Positions 19,150-30,180 of a stretch of 64,000 bases of DNA are shown here, piece by piece (position 1 is the first letter of the stretch; the number at the start of each line of letters is the position of its first letter). The translations under genes were made by a program, and so were the position numbers. Under the pieces are notes generated by a model. It was not told the DNA's origin. It made no database searches and saw only the letters and a list, made by a program, of their open reading frames with translations. Origin of the DNA: Doryteuthis pealeii (taxonomy: Eukaryota; Mollusca; Cephalopoda; Myopsida; Loliginidae); assembly GCA_023376005.1 (NCBI GenBank), contig CM042151.1:77667510-77731509 (forward strand), given 5' to 3'.

Positions 19150-19660
19150 CGACTGCACCTCTGCAGATGCTTAAGAATAGAACCCAGGTGGATGAGCAGT
19201 TCATGACTTGCAATACTCCACTTTGGCCCTATCTTGGGCTAGACAGGCAGTCAGAGAGGCTCCCTCCGATCAATCGGCTGGTCACGCCAAGCCCTAGCAC
19301 CTATATGATTTTTCCCAACAATATTGCCCTTATGGCAAGCTCCAACCCCTTTTTTATCATATGGTGCTAAAAGGCAGTGACTGAGGGTCTACATGTCCTG
19401 GGAATGACATTAAACTTATCCGATGGTGAGGTTCCAGTTTTGGAGAATGTGGAGCACTCCTTTCATCACCATTGCTCCCTGGTCCACTCTGACCCGGAGT
19501 GATAGTACCTGTTAGGGTCCCATCTATGGGTTAAATAGAAAAATGTATTTATAAAAAAATTGTATTATCCATTAAGAATTGATTTATTTCAAAACTTTAT
19601 CGGCATTAAATAACCCACTGAGGTTGATATACCGTAAAACTAAACCAAACCAAACCAAAC
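19150..19660 (-). repeat. Dispersed repeat family R, copy 2, with AAACC tail
   Basis: Same order of motifs as 16275-16735 read on the minus strand, including GGTACTATCACTCCGGGTC and TGTAGACCCTCAGTCACTGCC. On the plus strand it is followed by the shared SINE-type tail (CAAAACTTTATCGGCATTAA) and a pentanucleotide (AAACC)n run at 19635-19660. Confidence 0.72.
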
Positions 19661-20166
19661 CGATCTATGGGTTTAATAGATCAGAAAATGAGTTTTTAAA
19701 AATGTTTTTTAAGAAAAAATGAGTTTTAAAAAATTGACATGCTGTGAAATTCAACCAACCAACCATGTACATATATATACTCTATCTTTGCCCTCACAAT
19801 TTTGTACTGCTACATTCACCCTCACATGCATATACATACATAGTATATGCTATGCTTATATGGATACATACTCATATACTACATATGCATTATGGCACCT
19901 AGGAACAGAAGATAGCGTTACATTATACGACAAAATTATTTCCATTTTTTATTTTTATTAACCTTTACTCTTTTTGCATTTCATATCAGGTTTTCCTTTG
20001 ATACCAGAAAGGACCAGTGATCCAGTATAGAACTGTGCAAACTTGTTTCCTTTTGATGACTCAGCCTTCATGCAGATTAAATCCATGATATTACTTCATT
20101 AGCATTTGTGGATGCATACATATGAATGGTTTTGATGTGTAGTCTTTACAAAGACTTTCATCTACA

Positions 20167-20831
20167 ATGGCTTTCTTCATGACAGAAACGTGCGAAAAGA
20201 AATATAATCCTGAGAAATGCAAGCAACATGCTGGAAAAAAACTATTTTGTTGTGAAACATGTAACAAGGAGATAATCAGCAATTTAAAATTGCAAAAAGA
20301 CATCCTAACAAACACTACAGAGAAACCCTATATTTGTGATGTGTGTGGCACTGCTTTCCCTCAGAAAATCAATTTAGTGATGCACATGTGCACACACAAC
20401 ATAAAGAAACCTTTTCAGTATGAGGAGGAGAGTAGCACAAACGTAACTAAAAGTGACGATCTTCTTGAACGTATGTTGATTCCTGTAAATGATGAACTGC
20501 ACAAATGTGATACTTGCCAGCGTGAATTTTCAGATAAAAGCAAATTTCTCCGACATATGCGAGTACACACTGGGGAGAAGCCATATAAATGCAGTGTCTG
20601 TCCAAAAGAATTTTCACAAAGCTACACACTTGTTCGACACATGCGCACACACACGGGTGAAAAGCCCTATGTATGTTTTGTTTGTGGAAGACGGTTTAAT
20701 CAGAGTGGTGCTCTACGACAGCATGTGCGTATACACACAGGGAGAAACCTTACCAATGCAGCATCTGTGACAAAAAATTCACCAGTAATGGTAACCTTGT
20801 TCACCATGTACGGGTGCATACAAAGGATTAG
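20167..20831 (+). CDS. C2H2 zinc-finger protein, frameshifted before last finger
   Basis: Probable DNA-binding C2H2 zinc-finger protein, acting in the nucleus. First Met at 20167; an in-frame TAG lies at about 20137, so the start is the first ATG unless an upstream exon is spliced in. Degenerate finger around residues 28-50 (CETC kept, both His lost). Canonical fingers: C57/C60/H73/H77, C114/C117/H130/H134, C142/C145/H158/H162, C170/C173/H186/H190. TGEKPY linkers at 135-140 and 163-168; residues 78-112 are a non-finger insert with a vestigial KKPFQY linker. At about 20741 a one-base loss turns the next linker into TGRNL. In the other frame a fifth good finger (CSICDKKF ... HHVRVH) runs to a TAG at 20829-20831, whereas the shifted frame stops at 20871. 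The lesion may be a sequencing error or a young pseudogene. Large C2H2 families are typical of octopus. Confidence 0.85.
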
Positions 20832-21242
20832 ACATTTTGGTTTCTATCACCCGGAAATTATGATATACTGAGTGTATATGACATGATAGATTTTTAATAA
20901 CTTCTGTATCAGATACAAATATTAAACAAAATACATATGAAAGTAATGTTTATTCAACATAAAGCATATCTATTTATATTAACGTTAAACATATCCACCA
21001 TATTCCATGTTTGTTTTGGAAATTCACTATACACATTGTTATTAGGTACAAGACCGGTCATATTTATTGATAATACTAATAATTTTGACCCATATTATCC
21101 TTCTTTTTCCCAATTCTAGTTGCTCTTAATTGCAGTTCACTAATGTCAATACTTCTATGACAGGTAGGAGTAGCACATTTTGAAAACAAGAATAAAGAAT
21201 ACCATAATTCTTTTCAGATTTTTCAACCCAAAAGTTAGGGAT

Positions 21243-21381
21243 GCATACAGCGATTGGTAAAATTATGGAAACATTATTTTTACATTATTTTGTCTTATCC
21301 AATATATATATATATATATATATACAGGTGTTGGACAAAATAACAGAAACATTATTTTTTCATTATTTTGTCCAACCCCTG
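21243..21381. mobile_element. Tc1/mariner-like terminal hairpin at a (TA)n microsatellite
   Basis: A (TA)n run (21303-21324) leads straight into CAGGTGTTGGACAAAATAA, whose inverted copy TTATTTTGTCCAACCCCTG ends at 21381. CAGGGGTTGGACAAAATAAT is a common Tc1-type terminus in invertebrates. A more diverged half hairpin (GATTGGTAAAATTATGGAAA / ATTATTTTGTCTTATCC) lies just upstream at 21250-21300. Only ends remain, with no transposase. Confidence 0.6.
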
Positions 21382-21689
21382 CTTTTTACATGAGAACTTT
21401 ATAATTACCATTTTTTTGTGGCCACATGTCTCACTATATTTGGAATGGGATGACCAAATGTAAATTATATCTCTAGTCCAAATTAATGAGTTTTATGCTG
21501 TTACAGAGAAATATCCACTGAAATGTGTGTTTATAATTTTGTTTCTACTAATATGAGTTTATTTTTTCTATGAACATGTCCATGCATTTGTTCGAAATAC
21601 TGTGTAAATTTTATATTATAATACATAATATCAACTACAAGAATTCATATTTCTAGTCTGTCCAAACTGATAAGAAGTTGAAAAAATAT

Positions 21690-22180
21690 TAGATTTATTT
21701 TAAATTTAGTTGCTACAAATTCTAAAAAGTCAGTGTATATTATGCAAAAGAATTTTTTCTAGAATTTTGTATACCAAAGTTAGTGGGCATGTATTATACA
21801 TGGGTGCATGTTATACACAAGTAATTACGATAATCATTTTATGCACTGATGTTACTAAAATCTGTTGTTAAGCTCTCTCTTCTTGGCACTTGAACATTAA
21901 TAGGTGAAAAGAAAAAGAAAAAAAACTTTGACATTACAGCAATAAAACTCACACAGAAATCATTGTGTGTGTTTTTTTGATTTTTTTTTTCTTGATAGCT
22001 TTTTTTAACAGATTTTTCCAGCAGCACATTTTTAGTATTTACAAATGTTGGAAATTTCTCTGAGCTTGACAAATAATTTCTATTGATTAGACAAGAATTT
22101 AAACCAGTTATTTCCCTTGTTGGATTTTGTGGTAGACATCTTTGGTGCATATTTCAAGTCTTGAGATTTTATCTTAATTT
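21690..22180. repeat. Second copy of the ~480-bp GTATTATA repeat
   Basis: Diverged counterpart of 12680-13165 with the same order of landmarks. The LINE C-terminal fragment follows ~60 bp downstream, and a third partial copy (22563-22660) follows that fragment, so the LINE piece is bracketed by the same repeat. Confidence 0.65.
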
Positions 22181-22239
22181 CAAACCTTTTGTGTTTTAAG
22201 ACACAATGTAAACTATATAAACTATATATTTTTCTGCAT

Positions 22240-22545
22240 GCAATCCTGAACAAGTCATGGAAACAGTACTCCACAAGGAAGCAGCTGTACGGCTACCTGC
22301 CCCCCATCTTACAAACCAAAGTGAGATGGACAAGATATGCTGGACACTGCTGGAGAACAAAGGATGAACTCATAAGCGACGTTCTCCTGTGGAAGCCAAC
22401 ATATGGACATGCAAATGTGGGCCGTCCAGCAAGGACGTACATTGTCCAGATACTGGATGCTGCACAGAGGACTTCCCTGGGACAATGAGTGATAGAGAAG
22501 GTTGGTGAGAGATTGTCATGGATATCCATGCAATGATGAATTGAT
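22240..22545 (+). pseudogene. LINE reverse-transcriptase C-terminal fragment
   Basis: The frame from 22240 encodes the familiar non-LTR retrotransposon tail: ILNKSWKQ, LYGYLPPI, RYAGHCWRTKDELISDVLLW and VGRPARTYI. A frameshift follows near 22455, after which DTGC, EDFPGTMSDREGW can be read in the next frame before stops. It corresponds to the region after the reverse-transcriptase domain; the polymerase itself is absent, so the copy is 5'-truncated and dead. Ends near GATGAATTGATAAATAAGAT. Distinct from the LINE at 7853-8412. Confidence 0.85.
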
Positions 22546-22809
22546 AAATAAGATGAACAAATGGTTAAATTTAGCTGCTACAAATTCTAAAACATTGGTG
22601 TGTATTATTACACAAGAATTTCCCAGTAGTCCAAAATTGGGGGTGAATGTTATACACTCCTGGCAAAACTTGGACACACTTACTGCTTCGAGGAACTTAA
22701 TTCTTTATTCTTGTTTTAAATGTGCACTGTTGTTCCTTGCTGTGGTAAAACTGATGGCCTGTGTGAATTGTGATAAAAAGCAACTAGAATTAGGAAATGG
22801 AGGATAATA

Positions 22810-24040
22810 CTAGTCAAAATTGATAATAATAAAAGCAATCAAAATTGTTAATAATAACAATGATTTATTACTAGCAGGACCTGTAGAATTTCCACAAAAC
22901 AAAACAAAAATCAAGAAGAGCTATTTAAGCCAGAAACGATGATTTATAATTTCATTACATATAAATCCTATTGTTATCATTGCAATAAATAATACAAAAA
23001 TAAAAGTGACAAAAACATGACTCAGAAAAAAAGTTGTGCTTGAAATTTGCCTAACACTAGCTCATTAAAACATTGCTTAAATTAGGGCAGGATCCCTGGA
23101 CAACATAATTAACAAAATATCTTCCATAATTCACAATTTCAATATTACAAATAAAACAAACATGTAACTTCTTTTTTTTTAATTCATTTTAATTCTACAT
23201 TGGGCATTTAAGCGACACAAGACCATTATGGAATGTTTCGTTTTTAAAATTGGATGAAATACTATGAGACAAATAAGAAATTTGCGATTAAGTGGCATCA
23301 GATAATATGCATTCACATTTTTGCATTGCATCTTGGATGATTTGGACGATCTTATTTTCAAACTGAGGATGTTGCAGAATGATAATGGATGGAAGATTTA
23401 GGAACACAATTTGTCATCATCTTAAAAAAGTACATTAAAAAAACATTATTTATTATCATTTTTAAAAAGTAATAAAAAGTATACTGATAACATTTGTTAT
23501 CCAAATGAAATCATCTTTTAAAATGTTACAGTTTTGCATTTTTTTCTCTCTGGTATTTCTATCTTTTATAGATGAGAAGTTATTAAAATATAAAATACAT
23601 GAGAATATTGACACTCTAGATAATGTACCTTTGACATTAAAAGGCTTTACTAACATTGTCTTCTACTACTGGAATCATACGATTGAATTATTTTAAAATC
23701 ATAACAGAGACATAATTTTTTGTATTCCAAAATTACAAACACCAGTAATGAAAAAAGAATTGGAAATTGCTGCAGAAATGCATTATTTATTTATTTTCTT
23801 TTGGCTTTTTCATGTACAACAGACTTTATACATATCTTTAAAAGTATTTTTTAATCTAAAGAGAAGAGTAGAATATGTTTGCCGCCTGAAAAGTTTAGGG
23901 CAGATGACAACCATATTTGGCTGTAAAAAATATTCAAGCAGGAAGAATGATTGCTTCTTTAGTTATTCAATTAATTTTGCTGTCTACCTGATGATCAAAT
24001 GTGTGAAACTTTCGAAGTAGGAAACTTTTTGTATATTCTA
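22810..24040. other. No recognisable gene
   Basis: AT-rich apparently unique sequence. Open frames up to 90 codons (for example 23748-24020) lack domains, and their composition follows the base composition. Not part of the inverted repeat. Confidence 0.55.
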
Positions 24041-24044
24041 TCTA

Positions 24045-25004
24045 CTAGGGTGAGTCAAAAGTTTTACAATGTTTTGGTAACATGAAGTACAATTCTGCAG
24101 TTCTGTGTAGCAAGGCTGTGAAGGTGACTAATCTACACTGGACTGATATGTAGAGCTTGTCTGATACTCTCCAAATGCTACTCACCAGATTAACCTCCCC
24201 AACTTGGACCACAGCCTCAGATTCCACAGCCTTGATCATTGAGGTTTTTGCAGCCTGAGTAAAATTTCTTGAATCACTGGTTACTGTACAGGGATCAATT
24301 GCAACTTTTACACAAAACAAATGTTTTGGGCTGCTTACAAAACATTAACCCAACTCTGTGTTTCAAATCATACAGAGTGAAGCAATGCACAACGTGACAG
24401 TGCACCAACTACCACAAGACTAACAACCACTCAACAGCTCAAACACATTGATGTAACATGATTGTTAAGGTCCACCGGAGTTTGAGAGTGGAAATAAAAC
24501 TGTGAGAGGACTGCTATAAAAGAGAGGAAGAAGAAATAAGAGAAAGTAAAGGTTAAAAAAAAGAGTAGTGGACACACAATGGGTTGCCGGTAATTGACCG
24601 AGGTATGACCCCCGGATGAGAATTGGAAGCCAACCAGAAGTTTCAGGGGTTGACCGGAACTGGAAGTCACGTGGTGATGAGGAACAATGAACAACAAGAT
24701 GGTCTCTTTTTGCTTTTCAGCGGCATAGAGTTTGGACGGGCCTCTGGTCCCTAGTGTGGCTAGTGTCCTCTCTCTCTTTCTCTCTGCCTTTCCTCCTCTC
24801 CGAACAGAGCCACAACATGAGCCCGAAAATAAACGCTAAGCCCTTGTGACGATGCATCTCACGTGTTGTACCTTTTTTATTGACAAGACGACCGCCGCGT
24901 AACAAATACCATTTAACAAGTCCGCTATACAACATCGGTCACATGATATACATGCCATAAACTATCACATACCAAAATCTTGCAAAACTTTTGACTCACC
25001 CTAG
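24045..25004. mobile_element. Mariner-like element interrupted by a solo LTR
   Basis: Terminal inverted repeats CTAGGGTGAGTCAAAAGTTTT and the complement, with a TA dinucleotide outside both ends (24043-24044, 25005-25006), the Tc1/mariner target. Removing the LTR insert leaves about 475 bp, far short of an autonomous mariner (about 1.3 kb), so this is a deletion derivative. The minus strand has a 91-codon frame at 24045-24320 that may be a degenerate transposase C-terminus, but I see no catalytic D,D motif. Confidence 0.8.
24463..24941 (+). mobile_element. Probable solo LTR inside the mariner-like element
   Basis: A 479-bp block starting TGTTAAGG and ending CGGTCA (TG...CA), flanked by CATGAT on both sides (24457-24462, 24942-24947). 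It has a TATAAAAG box at about 24513 and an AATAAA signal at about 24826, in the right order for U3-R-U5 on the plus strand. Its composition is clearly more GC-rich than its surroundings. No internal retroelement sequence remains, so it is read as the product of LTR-LTR recombination. A 6-bp duplication is slightly long for an LTR element, hence the moderate confidence. Confidence 0.65.
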
Positions 25005-25242
25005 TACTATAGAATAAATAATTTAACTATTATTTGTTTAAAAACTAAAAACTATAATATCAATCAATGAACTAAAACAACAGTACTAACAGTAGAAAAT
25101 TAAAACAGTGCTCAATACAAAAATTACTGTAGAGTAAATAAGATCTTTAAAATTTCATCGTACCATTGATGGAGATTGTCAACTGACTATTGATGAGATA
25201 TTTGTGGTGATTGGGTTTACTTGGAAACCATGCCAACAAATT

Positions 25243-25414
25243 CTAGGGTGAGTCAAAAACTTTTTCTAATATTTTGGTAACATGAGACACAATTTGGTAG
25301 CTCTGGATGCTTTTGCTCAGCTTGTGAAATACACTGGACTATAAGATTCCAAGATTGCCTGATACCCTCCAAGTGCTACTATAAAAATATTACAAAACTT
25401 TTGACTCACCCTAG
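25243..25414. mobile_element. 172-bp MITE derived from the neighbouring mariner-like element
   Basis: Same ends (CTAGGGTGAGTCAAAA.. and TTTTGACTCACCCTAG) and the same subterminal sequence (TTGGTAACATGA, ACACTGGACT, CTCCAA(G/A)TGCTACT) as the element at 24045. It lacks everything between the left ~140 bp and the right end. TA follows the right end; the left TA is mutated to TT. Confidence 0.85.
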
Positions 25415-25429
25415 TATTAACAGATTTGA

Positions 25430-26455
25430 AAATGAAGCACATTTTTTCAAATATATCCAACCACCAACATAATCCCAATCATTTCTATTGCAATCTGACA
25501 GTTGTTTTACTCCATATAGACCTTATTCAATGGTTTAAGAGAAACACTTAAAACATAAAAGTGCAAAACTTAAAATGATGTTGTAACTTCGGTTCTGAGC
25601 AAAAATCAAACTATCTTTTGGGTACAAATAATGTTCAATATATGTAAAATAATAATCAATTTTTTTTTCATATATGCAGTGCCACATTGGTATTTCCCCA
25701 CCTATTGATCTTGCTATGAAAAAAGTTATACCTCTGTTTACTTACAATGGAAAAAAAATTAATTTAATGTATATCATGATTTGATTGTGGAACATTAAAT
25801 GCAGTTTTCTTCCAAAGTTTTGACCTATGATAAATAATTCCTGTTATTTTTGTGGTATTGCCCTCATGTGTACATTATCTAAATATCAGACAATAAGAAA
25901 TAAAAGAACAAAAGTAATATTTATGTTGCCTATTTATAAAGAATACAAATCACAGTAGGTTCTTATTTGTTTGTCAGATGAGAATAAGAATAAGATAGAG
26001 GCAAATACTCTTGAATAAAAAAGAAATTGTAAAATGTTTGATAATGCATTACTAAATCTCTCTATTCATAAAAATGATCCCTCTATTTAAAATCATAAAG
26101 GTTAAAAATGAACTTTTGATTTTTGAATACTTGATTGCCAAAAATACATTGAACTTTTCTAATTGCTTTATATTTATTCACATCATCCTCTAAACATTAT
26201 TGATAGTTGCTTTGACTGCTTGTTTGAAGAAATACATGTTATATAAGTATGTTTTCCAGAGTTATTTTTATCTCCTGTATGGACAGATTATCCATCATAT
26301 GGAAATGTGATCTCACTGATAAGATAAATAAAGACTTTTCCAAGCCTTACCATTGCTATTATACGACAGTACCACATGAACACTAATAAAGCACTTGGAT
26401 AATAAGCTACAGAAGGATGTGATATGTTGACTGGAACAAAACCCAAAAGAAGACC
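25430..26455. other. No recognisable gene
   Basis: AT-rich, no convincing open frame, no repeat family recognised. Confidence 0.55.
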
Positions 26456-26461
26456 TATTTA

Positions 26462-26802
26462 AGGATTGTGTAGGCATAGAGTCAATGGTGCTTGGTAACT
26501 GTCAGTTTCTGGCCTATGTGTTCTTCAGACCTAGAGAAAACACAAATAAATTAAACATGATAGAGCAAATTAATTAACAAATCACAAAATTAATACAATA
26601 TAGGCAAGTAAATAATCATTCAATATAAACTAGAATGCCCTTCCCAGAATGCCCCACAAACTAAACCACTCTTCCCATCATGCATCACACAAGAGTATAT
26701 GATAGAATATACATCATTAGTATTTTCTCTTGGTCTGAAAAAGGCATAAACCAGAAACTGACATTTACCAAGTGCCATTGACTCTATGTCTATGTTATCC
26801 TA
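26462..26802. mobile_element. MITE with ~80-bp inverted repeats
   Basis: The left arm carries GGCATAGAGTCAATGGTGCT, TGTCAGTTTCTGG and CAGACCTAGAGAAAA. The right arm is its complement, with about ten mismatches. About 170 bp of loop lies between. No protein. The right end abuts an (AC)n and then a (TA)n microsatellite. Confidence 0.7.
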
Positions 26803-26836
26803 ACACACACAAACACACACACACACACAAACACAA

Positions 26837-26870
<34 letters not shown>

Positions 26871-26905
26871 TATATATTATAATATAATATAATAATAAAT
26901 AAATA
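26801..26905. repeat. (AC)n then (TA)n compound microsatellite
   Basis: An (AC)n run to about 26857, then (AT)n and a TATAATATAATA-type stretch, adjoining the MITE end. Confidence 0.95.
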
Positions 26906-27082
26906 TATAAAGGTTTTATATATTTAATGACATAGGAACAGTCACGACCATTGGTTTCATGTATGCATAACTGCAAACATTCGTCTGGTAACGTTGGGGT
27001 TTTAAGTCCTATAATTGAGCACTCTCCCAATAATACTACACTTTAGCATACCATTCCAGTAAAAGCTGAAACAGTGCCAATC

Positions 27083-27086
<4 letters not shown>

Positions 27087-27114
<28 letters not shown>
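27087..27114. repeat. (TA)n microsatellite
   Basis: Uninterrupted TA dinucleotide run of about 14 units. Confidence 0.95.
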
Positions 27115-27514
27115 GTGGTTGATGCTTTTCACTTTCTACATGATATTGGAATTTGAGTGATCAATTTCTTTTTTATTTCAGTGTCCGCATTTATTTTATT
27201 TGTTCATGTCAACTACATTCTTCTGACTAGAATTACTTTTTAAAATTAATGAGATGATGAATATATTATATAATCCATGAATGATGCCTCATAATAAAAC
27301 TTTATTTATTTTTGTAAGCATCTCCAAATTAGGGTACTATCAGTATTTAATTTATTTCTCACTAAAATCCTTTCAGAGATCCTTTCAACTCATTGTGGAG
27401 AATCAGGTTGTAGCCCCACCATGTCAGTGATGGTGCTGTGGTTTCTGTAACAAGTAGGTTTTTGTGGTAGAGTTGTTAACCCTATGCCCTCAGGTTTACC
27501 TATCTACAAGGCTG

Positions 27515-27640
27515 GTGACAATGTTTATCATCTCAAAAAGGGGACTCAAGTTCAAATCCACAATGCATTTCACATAGTGTTAATACCCTCAGGAAAGGTA
27601 TTAATCCAACTATTCTCTCACCATCAAATATTTTTTCACT
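27515..27640 (+). mobile_element. SINE, GGGTAAATAG family, partial
   Basis: Contains GGGGACTCAAGTTCAAATCC (B-box-like), ATAGTGTTAATACCCTCAGG and AAAGGTATTAATCCAACTAT, then breaks off at about 27620. It lies just upstream of a fuller copy in the same orientation. Confidence 0.65.
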
Positions 27641-27749
27641 TTATCTTTTTCAAATAATTTTCCTTTCCCAGACCCCTGACATAGATCTTGTCCAGTACAG
27701 GTCTGTGGTCCCCATTTTGAGAACCGCTGCTTAAGAAAGACAAGAATAC

Positions 27750-28105
27750 ACTAGATTACTTATGGAATGGGTGACCCAAGTTCAAATCCACAAGCAAGCT
27801 GTTTGCATTTTACATAGCAGTAATACCCTTGCGAAAGGTATAAATCCAACTATTCTTCCTTCATATGGGTAAATATTAGGGCAGACAGTGCACTTTTACC
27901 TTAGTATGGAAACCAGTCTAACAGAAGGAAAACTGTGAAACCAGTTCTACTACTTGAAAATTTACCTAGTGTCATGTTCTTCTCATGGTGGAGGGGTTGG
28001 GTACATGCATACAACACTAGAGAGTCTAATATGCTCTGTAATTTTACCAACAGTAAGAAAATTCAGCATTAAATATCTCAGAAGGAGTTGATATGCCGTT
28101 AACAA
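27750..28105 (+). mobile_element. SINE, GGGTAAATAG family, near full length
   Basis: Head with GGGTGACCCAAGTTCAAATC, then TAGCAGTAATACCCTTGCGA, TATGGGTAAATATTAGGGCA, GGAAACCAGTCTAACAG and GGGTTGGGTACATGCATAC. It ends in the shared tail AGCATTAAATATCTCAGAAG..GATATGCCGTTAAC. About 350 bp, probably the most complete copy of this family in the window. Confidence 0.75.
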
Positions 28106-28109
28106 AATT

Positions 28110-28760
28110 GAATCAAAAGAAAAGTAGTTGAATTAACGAAGGGAAGCAAAAGTATAAGAAACTTCAAAGATGGAAGATCTTATGAAGGATGTAGTTGCAC
28201 AACTCAACAATAGAATTATCTTAGTTACACTCAAGAATGAACTAGTAATGGGTAAAGTATGAAGGAAAAAAAAGGTGTGAAGTGTGGATAAATTGACGAA
28301 GAAAGTAAAAAAGGCGTCGAAAGAGTTTGAGGAATCTAAGAAAGAAGACATTGTCTAAATAAAAAAAAAAGTGGTTAAAGAAATCAGCTACAAAATTATG
28401 TTAATCAAATACAAGAAGAAATAATGGAAGAAGAAATGGAATCATGCCTTTCTGTAGGATAATAGTGCAAAGTGAAATGCAAACAGCCTTGTCCAGTTCT
28501 TATGACAATAATTCCTCCAATGATTCACCAGTCACTCTTGTTGAATGCAGTTAAAAATTCTGCTTTTCTGAGAGGATGTTTCCCAAAAAGTTCTTTGGGT
28601 AGCTCCAAGGTTCCTGGCAGAATTGAGGTCACAAATATTTTCTGGTCACTTGCTAGCTTGATATTTACAGAAGAGAAATATCAACATGTGCACAGCTCCA
28701 TATGCAATCTGTTTTTTCACCGATGACCTAAAGACACAGCTCATATTGGTGTGTGGGGGA
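28110..28760. other. Possibly decayed coding sequence, unidentified
   Basis: A/G-rich purine-biased strand at 28110-28450 followed by an 84-codon frame at 28472-28726. I do not recognise any family in it, and no start context, splice site or repeat end supports a gene. Confidence 0.2.
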
Positions 28761-28971
28761 TGGGGTGCACAAATGTCCAGAAAGTCCTAGGTCATGTGCA
28801 TGGTTATTAATATGGTTAAGTTCTGCCAAGAATAGTAGGCATGCATTTACCAATCAAAATAACCAGTGGAAAAAAATATTGTCAACTTTATTATGAGACA
28901 TCATTTAATATTCTAATAAAATGAAAGTCATTACTATACACATGGTCACATATCATCTGTATGCAAGATAT

Positions 28972-29492
28972 ACAATACTGCCCATAAATAAGTACACCCT
29001 TAACAGTTATTCTAATAGTTAATCTTCTTCTGAAACCAAAGATATCAGAATTATATTATTCCTAGTAAAGTATATGCATATCAAATGATAACACAATCAA
29101 AACAGATATTGTTAGGTATTATTTATTACCAAACTCTACAGCATTAAAAATTTTGTAACCAAAAAAAAATTCTATAAATATATACAGGATCTGGCAGAAT
29201 GATCTCTGAGACTTAAAATTACCATCGTGCAGGCTCAGTGAGCTGGTGAGCTATGTTTTTGAGCTGCAGAAACAATTCCATTTCAGTTGGAAAGGAGCAT
29301 CTAAGGAAGCTCTAATAATATGTATATTAATGTTATCCCAACAGTAGTCAAGTCGAGATATAATATTATTATTATCTATTATAATTGCATCATTACAACA
29401 ATTACTAAAACTCTGTAACCAACAACATTTTTGTAAGCAATGATAGAATTTCAAAACAATTTATAAAAGGTGTAATTATTTTTGGACTGCTA
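28972..29492. mobile_element. Tc1-like non-autonomous element (tentative)
   Basis: The left end ACAATACTGCCCATAAATAA..TACACC resembles the complement of the right end (GGTGTAATTATTTTTGGACTGC). Both have TA adjacent. The ends look like Tc1-type CAGTNCTGNCCAAAA termini, but mismatches are many and the interior has no transposase. Confidence 0.4.
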
Positions 29493-29499
29493 TATATTC

Positions 29500-30170
29500 A
29501 TATTATTGGTTTCTGGTTTTCATGGCTGTAGAATTTGTTTATTCATGATACTTAACAATATCTCTATCTTGTGTAAGATTTCACTAGAAATGATAAAAAT
29601 CTTGGTATCATTGGTTTAAAACAAAATCATCTTTTTATTAAAAAAGAAAACAAAAATAAGACTGTTCCTAATTATTGCAATACTGTAATTCTTCTCACAT
29701 CCTAAAGAGAAAAAAATATTGTATGTCTCTATTACAGAAACTTACTACATTTCAGAAGCTTTAATAAACAATAAAACATTCAATAGTCAAGATTCAGTTT
29801 GAAGTTTGCTGTTTTCATAGAAATAAAATTTCTTTGATTATTTTCTTATGCTTTCAATCAATGAAACCTTCATACCCTTTGAAATTTGTTAGTTTAAAAA
29901 AAAGTCTTTTTTTTTTAGTTTTCAAGTGGGGTTCACTTTACAATGTAATTGCTGTGGCAAAAATGAACAATTCTTTTACCAAAATGTAAAATGAAAATTC
30001 TGTTTCTTTTAATACTTATTATTTGCATATATATTTTTGTATTTTCCTTTTTTTTCTTTTCTTTTTACTTTTTATATTTTATATTTTTGAAAATAAATGT
30101 TTTACTCTAAAGTCTAAATACTCTTATTTAAAAGATGAAAAAGAAAATATTAATTATTTATTTTAAGTTT
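29500..30170. other. No recognisable gene
   Basis: Very AT-rich with T-runs; nothing identifiable. Confidence 0.55.
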
Positions 30171-30180
30171 AAACTCTAAT

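Larger units (their letters stand above)
2650..20129 (+). repeat. Arm 1 of a ~17.5-kb inverted repeat
   Basis: Every recognisable landmark from 2650 to 20129 is found reverse-complemented and in mirrored order at 42096-59686. Landmarks checked include the CA repeats, MITEs, the LINE, the decayed repetitive protein, both 5S-like heads, the SINEs and the start of the zinc-finger upstream region. Arms differ by substitutions and small indels, for example about 45 bp present near 47085-47130 but missing near 15190. They are therefore two versions of one locus rather than identical copies. Its first 4.3 kb (from 2751) is also present a third time at 59687-64000. Confidence 0.93.
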
